This document shows positions 1 through 11,256 of a DNA stretch of 64,000 nt, in pieces (the first letter of the stretch is position 1; each line of letters opens with the position of its first letter). Made by a program: the position numbers and the translations under genes. The DNA lies in NCBI RefSeq assembly GCF_051401765.1, contig NW_027480429.1, positions 13,644,157-13,708,156 on the forward strand, given 5' to 3'. Origin of the DNA: Calliopsis andreniformis. Its lineage: Eukaryota > Arthropoda > Insecta > Hymenoptera > Andrenidae. The notes under the pieces were generated by a model. That model saw only the letters and a program-made list of their open reading frames with translations. It was not told the origin of the DNA and searched no databases.

Positions 1-2489
1 GGAATTGCTAGGGACTTAGAATTCAATGCCAGAAGCATAAAATGCAATATAAATATAACAGCTTTTCCATCGTATAAAACGAATAATAGCAACCAGTGTG
101 AAAGTTATGGTCATTTCTACGTTCCGGTCAACCTAGGCTTCACTCTAGGACGTTGCTCCACCAGATCGAATAGTTAGGGCCTATGAAGTCAACGCCAGAA
201 GAATAAAACACAATAAAGGTGCAACAGTTTTTCCATCGTGTAACAGGAATAATTGCAACCAGTGTGAAAGTTATGGTCATTTCTACTTCCCGGGCAACCT
301 AGGCTTCAATCTAGGGCGTTGCTCCACCAGATAGAATAGCTAGGGACTTAGAATTCAACGCCAGAATAATAAAATACAATATAAGTACAACAGTTTTTCC
401 ATTGTATAAAGTGAATAATTGCAAACATTGTGAAAGTAATGGTCATTTCTACGTTCCGTGCAACCTAGACGTCACTCTAGAGCGTTGCTCCACCACCGCT
501 AATAGCAACGGCCTTAGAAGTCAACGCCAGAAGCATAAAATACAATAAAAGAGCAACAGTTTTTCCATCGTATAGCATGACTAATTGCAAACAGTGCGAA
601 AGTAATGATCATTTCGACGTTTCGGGCATCCTAGGCTTAACTCTGAGGCGTTCCTCCACCAGATCGAAGAGTTAGGGCCTTAGATGTCAACGCCATAAGC
701 ATAAACTACAAAATAAATACAAAAATCTTTCCATCGTATAAAACGTATAATTGCCACCAGTGTGAAAGTTATGGTCATTTCTACGTTCCGGGCAACCTAG
801 GCTTCACCCTAGGGCGTTGTTCCACCAGATGGAATAGTTAGGGCCTTAGGAGTCAAAGCCAGAAGCATAAAATACGATATAAATACAACAGCTTTTCCAT
901 CGTATAAAACGAATAATGGTAACCAGTGTGAAAGTTATGGTCATTTCTACGTTCCCGGCAACCTTGGCTTCACTCTAGGACGTTGCTCCACCAGATCGAA
1001 TAGCTAGGGACTTAGAATTCAATGCCAGAAGCATAAAATGCAATATAAATATAACAGCTTTTCCATCCTTTAAAACGAATAATAGCAACCAGTGTGAAAG
1101 TTATGCTCATTTCTACGTTCCGGGCTACCTAGGCTTCACTATATGGCGTTCTTCCACCACATCGAATAGCAGCGGCCTCAGAAGTCAACGCCAGAAGCAT
1201 AAAATACAATATAATTATAACAGCTTTTCCATCGTATAAAACGAATAATTGCTACCAGTGTAAAAGTTATGGTCATTTGTACGTTCCGGGCAACCTAGGC
1301 TTCACTGTATGGCGTTCTTCCACCACACCGAATAGCTACGGCCTCAGAAGTCAACGCCTGACGTATAAAGTACAATAAAAATACAACAGTCTTTCCATGC
1401 TATAACAGGAATAATTGCAACCCGTGTGAAAGCGATGGTCATTTCTACGTTCCAGGCAACCTAGGCTTCACTCCAGGGCGTTGCTCCACCAGATCAAACA
1501 GTTAGGGCCTTAGAAGTCAACGCCAGAAGCATTAAATACAAAATAAATAGAACAGATTTTCCATTGTGTAAAACAAATAATTGCTACCAGTGTAAAAGTT
1601 ATGGTCATTTCTACGTTCCGGGCAACCTAGGCTGCACTCTAGGGCGTTGCTCCACCATATCGAATAGTTAGGGCCTTAGAAGTCAACGCCCGAAGCATAA
1701 AATACAAAATAAATAAAACAGTTTTTCCATCGTATAATACGAATAATTGATACCAGTGTGAAAGTTATGGTCATTTCTACGTTCCGCGCAACCTGGGCTT
1801 TACCCTAGGGCGTTGTTCCACCAGAGGGAATAGTTAGGCCCTAAGAAGTCAACGCCAGAAGCATAAAATACGATTTAAATACAACAGCTTTTCCATCGTA
1901 TAAAACAAATAATTGTAACCAGTGCGAAAGTCATGGTCATTTCTACGTTCCGGGCAAGCTAGGCTTCACTCTAGGGCGTTGCTCCACCAGATCAAACAGA
2001 TAGGGCCTTAGAAGTCAACGCCCGAAGCATTAAGTATAAAATAAATAGAACAGTTTTTCCATTGTATAAAACGAATAATTGCTACCAGTGTGAAAGTTAT
2101 GGTCATTTCTACGTTCCGGGCAACCTCGGCTTCACTCTAGGGCGTTGCGGCACCAGATCGAATAGTTAGGGCCTTAGAAGTCAACGCCTGAAGTATAAAA
2201 TACAATAAAAATACAACAGCCTTTCCATCCTATAACAGGAATAATTGCAACCCGTGTGAAAGTGATGGTCATTTCTACGTTCCAGGCAACCTAGGCTTCA
2301 CCCTAGGGCGTTGTTCCACCACAAGGAATAGTTAGGGCCTAAGAAGTCAACGCCAGAAGCATAAAACACTATATAAATACAACAGCTTTTCCATCATATA
2401 AAACGAATAATTGCAACCAGGATGAAAGTTATGGTCATTTCTACTTTCCGGGCAAGCTAGGCTTCACTCTAGGGCGTTGCCCCACCAGG
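1..2489 (+). repeat. Divergent monomers, about 15 copies
   Basis: This stretch holds ordinary 166-bp monomers in + orientation with many private substitutions and no clear higher-order unit. Two echoes are visible. The segment with GGGACTTAGAATTCAATGCC at the start recurs near 1007, at an offset of 996 bp (6 monomers). The variant with AACGCCTGA, CTATAACAGGAATAATTGCA and ACCCGTGTGAAAG near 1357 recurs near 2187, at an offset of 830 bp (5 monomers). No gene or foreign insertion is seen. Confidence 0.85.
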
Positions 2490-2752
2490 TCGAATAGTTA
2501 GGGCCTTAGAAGTCAACGCCCGAAGCATAAAACACAAAATAAATAAAACAGTTTTTCCATCGCATAAAACGGATAATTGCAACCAGTATGAAAGTTAACG
2601 TCATTTCTACCTTCCGGGCAACATAGGCTTCACCCTTGGGCGTTGCACCAACAGATTGAATAGTTAGGGCCTTAGAAGACAACGCCCGAAGCATAAAATA
2701 CAAAATAAATAGAACAGTTTTTCCATCGTATAAAACGAATAATTGCAACCAG

Positions 2753-2880
2753 TGTGAAGGTAATGGTCATTTCTACGTTCCGGGCAACTTAGGCGTCACC
2801 CTAGGGCGTTGCTCCACCACATCTAATAGCAACGGCCTTAGAAGTCAGCCCCAGATGAATAAAATACATAAAAGATGCCA
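2753..2880 (+). repeat. Marker monomer class (GGCGTC/CACATCTAATAG type)
   Basis: This monomer shows a linked set of changes: GAAGGTAATGG, CTTAGGCGTCACCCTAGGG, CACATCTAATAGCAACGG, and CAGATGAATAAAATACATAA followed by AAGATGCCACAGC. Related copies, most carrying the full set, occur near 3953, 5115, 9762, 14413, 16573, 17901, 20393, 21387, 21885, 25207, 31018, 34338, 37988 and 46948. The class is rare and spaced by kilobases, so it marks the phase of higher-order units. Confidence 0.8.
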
Positions 2881-2889
2881 CAGCTTTTC

Positions 2890-2906
2890 CATCGTATAAA
2901 ACGAAT
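2890..2906 (-). other. CENP-B-box-like 17-mer (example)
   Basis: Read on the minus strand this site is ATTCGTTTTATACGATG. Against the core pattern nTTCGnnnnAnnCGGGn it matches TTCG, the central A and CG, which is seven of nine fixed bases; the last GG is AT. It recurs in most monomers but is destroyed where the array has ATAACAGGAATAA. A seven-of-nine match is not rare by chance in 166 bp on two strands, so this is only a candidate. Confidence 0.2.
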
Positions 2907-5900
2907 AATTGCAACCAGTGTGAAAGTTATGGTCATTTCTACGTCCCGGGCAACATAGGCTTCACTCTAGGGCGTTGCGCCACCAGATCGAATAGTTAGG
3001 GCCTTAGAAGTCAACGCCAGAAGCATAAAATACGATATAAATGCAACAGCTTTTCCATCGTATAAAACGAATAATTGCAACCAGTGTGGAAGTTATGGTC
3101 ATTTCTACGTTCCGGGCAACCTAGGCTTCACTCTAGGGCGTTGTTCCACCAGATGGTATAGTTAGGGCCTAAGAAGTCAACGCCAGAAGCATAAAACACT
3201 ATATAAATACAACAGTTTTTCCATCATATAAAACGAATGATAGCAACCAGTGTGAAAGTTATGGTCATTTCTATGTTCCGGGCAACATAGGCTTCACTCT
3301 AGGGCGTTGCTCGACCAGATGGAATGGCTAGGGCCTTAGAAATCAACGCCCGAAGCATAAAATACAAAATAAATAGAACAGTTTTTCCATCGTATAAAAC
3401 GAATAATTGCAACCAGTGTGAAGGTAATGGTTTTTTCTACGTTCCGGGCAACCTAGGCTTCACTCTAGGGCGGTGCTCCACCAGATCAAATAGTTAGGGC
3501 CTAAGAAGTCAACGCCAGAAGCATAAAATACAACATAAATACAACAGTTTTTCCATCGTATATAATGTATATTTGCAAACAGTGTGAAATTAATGGTCAT
3601 TTCTACGTATCGGGCAACCTAGGCTCCACTCTCGGGTGTTGCTCCACCAAATCGAATAGCTAGGGCCTTAGAAGTCAACGCCAGAAGCATAAAATACAAT
3701 AAAGATGCAAAAGTTTTTCCATCGTATAACAGGAATAACTGCAAACAGTGCTAAAGTAATGGTCATTTCCATGTTCCGGGCAACCAAGTCTTCACTCTAG
3801 GGCGTTGTTCCTCCAGATCGAATAGTTAGGGCCTAAGAAGTTAACGCCAGAAGAATAAAATACAATATAAGTACAAAAGCTTTTCCATCGTATAAAATGA
3901 ATAATTGCAAACATTGTGAAAGTAATGGTCATTTCTACGTTCCGGCCAACCTAGGCGTCACTCTAGGGCGTTGCTCCACCACATCTAACAGCTACGGCCT
4001 TAGAAGTCAACCGCAGATGAATAAAATACAATAAAGGTGCCACAGCTTTTCCATCGTATAAAACGAATAATTGCAACCAATGTGAAAGTTATGGTCATTT
4101 CTGCTTTCCGGGCATCCTAGGCTTCACCCTAGGGCGTTGCACCAACAGATTGAATAGTTAGGGCCTTAGAAGTCAACGCCAGAAGCATAAAGTACAATAA
4201 AGGTGCAAAAGTTTTTCCATCGTATAACAGGAATAACTGCAAACAGTGTGAAAGTTATGGTCATTTCTACGTTCCGGGCAACCTCGGCTTCACTCTAGGG
4301 CGCTGCGGCACCGGATCGAATAGTTAGGGCCTTAGAAATCAACGCCCGAAACATAAAATACAAAATAAATACAACAGATTTTCCATCGTATAAAACGAAT
4401 AATTGCAACCAGTGTGGAAGTTATGGTCATTTCTACGTTCCGGGCAACCTAGACTTCACTCTAGGGCGTTGCTCCACCAGATCGAATAGTTAGGGCCTTA
4501 GAAGTCAACGCCCGAAGCATAAAATGCAAAATAAATAAAACAGTTTTTCCATCGTATAAAACGAATAATTGCAACCAGTATGAAAGTTAACGTCATTCCC
4601 ACTTTCGGGGCAACATAGGCTTCACCCTTGGGCGTTGCACCAACAGATTGAATAGTTAGGCCCTTAGAAGTAAACGCCCGAAGCATAAAATACAAAATAA
4701 ATAGAACAGTTTTTCCATCGTATAAAACGAATAATTGCAACCAGTGTGAAGGTAATGGTTTTTTCTACGTTCCGCGCAACCTAGGCTTCAATCTAGGGCG
4801 GTGCTCCACCAGATCAAATAGTTAGGGCCTAAGAAGTCAACGCCAGAAGCATAAAATACAATAAAGATGCAAAGGTGTTTCCATCGTGTAACAGGAATAA
4901 CTGCAAACAGTGTTAAAGTAGTGGTCATTTCCATGTTCCGGGCAACCAAGTCTTCACTCTAGGGCGTTGTTCCACCAGATCGAATAGTTAGGGCCTAAGA
5001 AGACAACGCCAGAAGAATAAAATACAATATAAGTACAAAAGCTTTTCCATCGTATAAAATGAATAATTGCAAACATTGTGAAAGTAATGGTCATTTCTAC
5101 GTTCCGGCCTTCCTAGGCGTCACATTAGGGCGTTGCTCCACCACATCTAATAGCTGCGGCCTTAGAAGTCAACCGCAGATGAATAAAATACAATAAAGGT
5201 GCCACAGCTTTTCCGTCGTATAAAACGAATAATTGCAACCAGTGTGAAAGTTATGGTCATTTCTACTTTCCGGGCATCCTAGGCTTCACCCTAGGGAGTT
5301 GTTCCACCAGATCGAACAGTTAGGGCCTAAGAAGTCAACGCCAGAAGCATAAAATACAATATAAATATAACAGTTTTTCCACCGTATAAAACGAAAGACA
5401 GCAACCAGTGTGAAAGTTATGGTCATTTCTACGTTCCGGGCAACCTAGGCTTCACTCTAGGGCGTTGTGCCACCAGATCGAATAGTTAGGGCCTTAGAAG
5501 TCAACTCCCGAAGCATAAAATACAAAATAAATAAAACAGTTTTTCCATCGTATAAAACGAATAATTGCTACCAGTGTGAACGTTATGGTCATTTCTACGT
5601 TCCGCGCAACCTAGGCTTCACTCTAGGGCGTTGCTACACCAGATCGAATGGTTAGGTCCTTAGAAGTCAACGCCAGAAGCATAAAATAGGATATAAATAC
5701 AACAGCTTTTCCATCGTATAAAACGAATAATTGCAACCAGTGTGGAAGTTATGGTCATTTATACGTTCCGGGCAACCTAGGCTTCACTCTAGGGCGCTGC
5801 TCGACCAGATCGAATAGCTAGGGCCTTAGAAGTCAACGCCTGAAGTATAAAATACAATAAAAATGCAACAGTCTTTCCATCCTATAACAGGAATAATTGC

Positions 5901-6109
5901 AACCCGTGTGAAAGTGATGGTCATTTCTACGTTCCAGGCTACCTAGGCTTCACCCTAGGGCGTTGCACCACCAGATCGAATAGTTAGGGCCTTAGAAGTC
6001 AACGCCCGAAGCATAAAATACAAAGTAAATAGAACAGTTTTTGCATCGTATAAAACGAATAATCGCAACCAGTATGAAAGTTATGGTCATTTCTACTTTC
6101 TGGGCAACC

Positions 6110-9100
6110 TAGGCTTCACTCTAGGGCGCTGCTCGACCAGATCGAATAGCTAGGGCCTTAGAAGTCAACGCCTGAAGTATAAAATACAATAAAGATGCAA
6201 AAGATTTTCCATCGTATAACAGGAATAACTGCAAACAGTGTGAAAGTACTGGTCATTTCTACGTTCCGGGTAACCTAGGTATTACTTTAGGGCGTTGCTC
6301 CACCAGATCGAGTAGCTAATGACTTAGAATTCAACGCCATAAGAATAAAATACAATATAAATATAACAGTTTTTCCATTGTATCAAACGAATAATAACAA
6401 CCTGTGTGAAAGTTATTGTCATTTCAACGTTCCGGGCAATCTAGGCTTCACTCTAGGGCGTTGCTCCACCAGGTCAATCAGTTAGGGCCTTAGAAGTCAA
6501 CGCCCGAAGCATAAAATGCAAAATAATTAGAACTGTTTTTCCATTGCATAAAACGAATAATTGCTACCAGTGTAAAAGTTATGGTCATTTCTACGTTCCG
6601 GGCAACCTAGGCTTCACGCTAGGGCGTTTTTCCATCAGATCGAATAGTTATGTCCTTAGAAGTCAACGCCAGAAGCATTAAATACAAAATAAATAGAACA
6701 GTTTTTAAATTGTATAAAACGAATAATTGCTACCAGTGTAAAAGTTATGGTCATTTCTACGTTCCGGGCAACCTAGGCTGCACTCTAGGGCGTTGCTCCA
6801 CAATATCGAATAGTTAGGGCCTTAGAAGTCAACGGCCGAAGCATAAAATACAAAGTAAATAGAACAGTTTTTGCATCGTATAAAACGAATAATCGCAACC
6901 AGTATGAAAGTTATGGTCATTTCTACTTTCTGGGCAACCTAGGCTTCACCCTAGGGCGTTGCACCACCGGATCGAATAGTTAGGGCCTTAGAAATCAAAG
7001 CCAGAAACATAAAATACAATAAAGATGCAACAGTCTTTCCATCGTAAAACAGGAATAATTGCAACCAGTGTGAAGGTAATGGTCGTTTCTACGTTCCGAG
7101 CAACCTAGGCTTCACTCTAGGGCGGTGCTCCACCAGATCAAATAGTTAGGGCCTTAGAAGTCAACGCCAGAAGCATAAAATACAACATAAATGCAACAGA
7201 TTTTCCATCGTATATAATGTATATTTGCAAACAGTGTGAAAGTAATGGTGATTTCTACGTACCGGGCAACTTAGGCTCCGCTCTCGGGCGTTGCTCCACC
7301 AAACCGAATAGGTAGGGCCCTAGAAGTCAACGCCAGAAGCATAAAATACAATAAAGATGCAAAAGTTTTTCCACCGTATAACAGGAATAACTGCAAACAG
7401 TGTGAAAGTAATGGTCATTTCCATGTTCCGGGCAACCTAGTCTTCACTCTAGGGCGTTGTTGAACCTGATCGAACAGTTAGGGCCTAAGAAGTCAACGCC
7501 AGAAGCATAAAATGCAATATAAATATAACAGTTTTTCCATCGTATAAAACGAATGATAGCAACCAGTGTAAAAGTTATGGTCATTTCTACGTTCCGGGCA
7601 GCCTAGGCTTCACTCTAGGACGTTGTTCCACCAGATCGAATAGTTAGACCCTAAGAAGTCAACGCCAGAAGCATAAAATGCAATAAAAGTACAACAGTTT
7701 TTCCATCGTATAACAGGAATGATTCCAACCAGTTTGAAAATGATGGTCATTTCTACGTTCCGGGCAACCTAGGTTTCACTCTAGGGCGTCGCACCAATAG
7801 ATCGAATGGCTAGGGACTTAGAATTCAACGCCAGAAGGATAAAATACAATATATGTACAACAGTGTTGTCATCGTATAAAATGAATAATTGCAAACATTG
7901 TGAAAGTTATGGTCATTTCTACTTTCCGGGCATCCTAGGCTTCACTCTAGGGCGTTGCCCCACCACACTGAATAGTTAGGGCCTTAGAAGTCAACGCCCG
8001 AAGCATAAAATGAAATAAAAAGACAACAGTTTTTCGATCGTATAACAGGAATAATTCCAACCAGTTTGAAAGTAATGGTCATTTCTACGTTCCGGGCAAC
8101 CTAGGCTCCACTCTAGGGCGTTGCACCACCAAATCGAATAGCTAGGGACTTAGAAGTCAACGCCAGAAGCACAAAATACAATAAAGATGCAAAAGATTTT
8201 CCATCGTATAACAGGAATAACTGCAAACAGTGTGAAAGTACTGGTCATTTCTACGTTGCGGGTAACCTAGGTATCACTTTAGGGCGTTGCTCCACCAGAT
8301 CGAGTAGCTAGTGACTTAGAATTCAACGCCATAAGAATAAAATACAATATAAATATAACAGTTTTTCCATTGTATCAAACGAATAATAACAACCTGTGTG
8401 AAAGTTATGGTCATTTCAACGTTCCGGGCAATCTAGGCTTCACTCTAGGGCGTTGCTCCACCAGGTCAATCAGTGAGGGCCTTAGAAGTCAACGCCCGAA
8501 GCATAAAATGCAAAATAATTAGAACAGTTTTTCCATTGCATAAAACGAATAATTGCTACCAGTGTAAAAGTTATGGTCATTTATACTTTCTGGGCAACCT
8601 AGGCTTCACCCTAGGGCGTTGCACCACCAGATCGAATAGTTAGGGCCTTAGAAATCAACGCCAGAAGCATAAAATACAATAAAGATGCAACAGTCTTTCC
8701 ATCGTAAAACAGGAATAATTGCAACCAGTGTGAAGGTAATGGTCTTTTCTACGTTCCGGGCAACCTAGGCTTCACTCTAGGGCGGTGCTCCACCAGATCA
8801 AATAGTTAGGGCCTTAGAAGTCAACGCCAGAAGCATAAAATACAACATAAATACAACAGATTTTCCATCGTGTATAATGTATATTTGCAAACAGTGTGAA
8901 AGTAATGGTGATTTCTACGTACCGGGCAACTTAGGCTCCGCTCTCGGGCGTTGCTCCACCAAACCGAATAGGTAGGGCCCTAGAAGTCAACGCCAGAAGC
9001 ATAAAATACAATAAAGATGCAAAAGTTTTTCCACCGTATAACAGGAATAACTGCAAACAGTGTGAAAGTAATGGTCATTTCCATGTTCCGGGCAACCTAG

Positions 9101-10540
9101 TCTTCACTCTAGGGCGTTGTTGAACCAGATCGAATAGTTAGGGCCTAAGAAGTCAACGCCAGAAGCATAAAATACAATATAAATATAACAGTTTTTCCAT
9201 CATATAAAACGAATGATAGCAACCAGTGTGAAAGTTATGGTCATTTCTACGTTCCGGGCAACCTAGGCTTCACTCTAGGGCGTTGCGCCACCAGATCGAA
9301 TAGTTAGGGCCTTAGAAGTCAACGCTCGAAGCATAAAATACAAAATAAATAAAACAATTTTTCCATCGTATAAAACGAATGATAGCAACCATTGTGAAAG
9401 TAATGGTCATTTCTACGTACACGGCAACCTAGGCTCCACTCTCGGGCGTTGCTCCACCAAATCGAATAGCTAGGGCCTTAGAAGTCAACGCCAGAAGCAT
9501 AAAATACAATAAAGATGCAATAGTTTTTCCATCGTATGACAGGAATAACTGCAAACAGTGTAAAAGTAATGGTCATTTCCATGTTCCGGGCAACCTAGTC
9601 TTCACTCTAGGGCGTTGTTCCACCAGATCGAATAGTCAGGGCCTAAGAAGTCAACGCCAGCAGAATAAAATACAATATAACTACAAAAGCTTTTCCATCG
9701 TATAAAATGAATAATTGCAAACATTGTGAAAGTAATGGTCATTTCTACGTTCCCGGCAACCTAGGCGTCACTCTAGGGCGTTGGTCCACCACATCTAATA
9801 GCTACGGCCTTAGAAGTCAACCCCGGATGAATAAAATACAGTAAAGATGCCACAGCTTTTCCATCGTATAAAACGAATAATTGCAACCAGTGTGAAAGTT
9901 ATGGTCATTTCTACGTTCCGGGCAACATAGGCTTCACTCTAGGGCGTTGCGCCACCAGATCGAATAGTTAGGGCCTTAGAAGTCAAGGCCAGAAGCATAA
10001 AATACGATATAAATACAACAGGTTTTCCATCGTATAAAACGAATAATTGCAACCAGTGTGGAAGTTATGGTCATTTCTACGTTCCGGGCAACCTAGGCTT
10101 CACTCTAGGGCGTTGTTCCACCAGATGGAATAGTTAGGGCCTAAGAAGTCAACGCCAGAAGCATAAAACACTATATAAATACAACAGTTTTTCCATCATA
10201 TAAAACGAATGATAGCAATCCAGTGTGAAAGTTATGGTCATTTCTACGTTCCGGGCAACATAGGCTTCACTCTAGGGCGTCGCGCCACCTGATCGAATAG
10301 TTAGGGCCTTAGAAGTCAACGCCCGAAGCATAAAATACAAAATAAATAAAACAGCTTTTCCATCGTATAAAACGAATAATTGCAACCAGTATGAAAGTTA
10401 ACGTCATTTCTACTTTCCGGGCAACATAGGCTTCACCCTTTGGCGTTGCACCAACAGATTGAATAGTTAGGGCCTTAGCAGTCAACGCCCGAAGCATAAA
10501 ATACAAAATAGATAGAACAGTTTTTCCATCGTATAAAACG
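6110..10540 (+). repeat. ~5.1-kb segmental repeat, copy 1
   Basis: This segment matches 11257-15190 with long runs of identity. Rare shared variants mark it: CCACCAGGTCAATCAGT, GTTTTTGCATCGTATAAAAC, ATCGTAAAACAGGAATAATT and CCACCAAACCGAATAGG. The offset is 5147 bp at the start, 4981 bp after about 6610-6775 and 4649 bp after about 9200-9500. Copy 1 therefore carries one and then two monomers that copy 2 lacks. A weaker 1992-bp internal period is also present (6181 compared with 8173). Confidence 0.85.
6934..6962. repeat. Dyad-symmetric hairpin in the monomer (example)
   Basis: In this copy GCAA and CCTAGG (6934-6943) can pair with CCTAGG (6950-6955) and TTGC (6959-6962), leaving a 6-base loop CTTCAC and a 3-base bulge GCG. 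The same site recurs every 166 bp. The common variant has TCTAGG in the right arm, which leaves a G-T pair in place of one G-C. A sizeable monomer class (AACATAGG with CCCTTGGG) breaks two pairs. No function is known. Confidence 0.6.
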
Positions 10541-11256
10541 AATAATTGCTACCGGTGTGAAAGTTATGGTCATTTCGCCGTTCCGGGCAACCTAGGCATC
10601 ACTCTAGGGCGTTACTCCACCAGATCGAATAGTTAGACCCTAAGAAGTCAACGCCAGAAGCATAAAATGCAATAAAAGTACAACAGTTTTTCCATCGTAT
10701 AACAGGAATGATTCCAACCAGTTTGAAAATGATGGTCATTTCTACGTTCCGGGCAACCTAGGCTCCACTCTAGGGCGTTGCACCACCAGATCGAATAGTT
10801 AGGGCCTTAGAAATCAACGCCCGAAGCATAAAATACAAAGTAAATAGAACAGTTTTTGCATCGTATAAAACGAATAATCGCAACCACTATGAAAGTTATG
10901 GTCATTTATACTTTCTGGGCAACCTAGGCTTCACCCTAGGGCGTTGCACCACCAGATCGAATAGTTAGGGCCTTAGAAATCAACGCCAGAAGCATAAAAT
11001 ACAATAAAGATGCAACAGTCTTTCCATCGTAAAACAGGAATAATTGCAACCAGTGTGAAGGTAATGGTCTTTTCTACGTTCCGGGCAACCTAGGCTTCAC
11101 TCTAGGGCGGTGCTCCACCAGATCAAATAGTTAGGGCCTTAGAAGTCAACGCCAGAAGCATAAAATACAGAATAAATAAAACAGTTTTTCCATCGTATAA
11201 AACGAATAATTGCAACCAGTGTGGAAGTTATGGTCATTTCTACGTTCCGGGCAACC
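10541..11256 (+). repeat. Bridging monomers between 5.1-kb copies
   Basis: These are about four monomers linking the two copies of the 5.1-kb unit. They are assembled from the same variants: GTTAGACCCTAAGAAG (compare about 7645 and 12626), GTTTTTGCATCG (compare about 6870) and GAAGGTAATGGTCTTTTC (compare about 8733 and 13713). The stretch may be a shortened, rearranged further copy. No gene is seen. Confidence 0.7.

Larger units (their letters stand above)
2490..6109 (+). repeat. Satellite block with 12-, 8- and 7-monomer repeats
   Basis: Monomers here recur at several in-register distances. The AACATAGG/CCCTTGGG type at about 2506-2748 recurs at 4498-4740 (1992 bp, 12 monomers). The GAAGGTAATGG-TTTTTTC variant at 3421 recurs at 4749 (1328 bp, 8 monomers). 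The GGGCAACCAAGTCTTCAC variant near 3780 recurs about 1162 bp later (7 monomers). The changing offsets within one region imply whole-monomer gains or losses between copies. No gene is seen. Confidence 0.8.

Noticed and set aside
2506..2748. Minus-strand open frame of 80 codons (starting MQLFVLYDGKTVLF), repeated many times across 2.5-47.6 kb
   Set aside because: It lies wholly inside the satellite and spans about 1.5 monomers. Since 166 is not a multiple of three, the frame shifts at every monomer. Its hydrophobic look comes from the AT-rich complement. No start context, codon signature or isolated copy supports a gene.
5467..5655. Plus-strand open frame containing CYQCERYGHFY, like a CX2CX4H zinc knuckle
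   Set aside because: The fourth ligand of a CCHC knuckle is missing, and the motif is simply the translation of the TGCTACCAGTGTGAACG part of the monomer in one frame. It is a chance resemblance.
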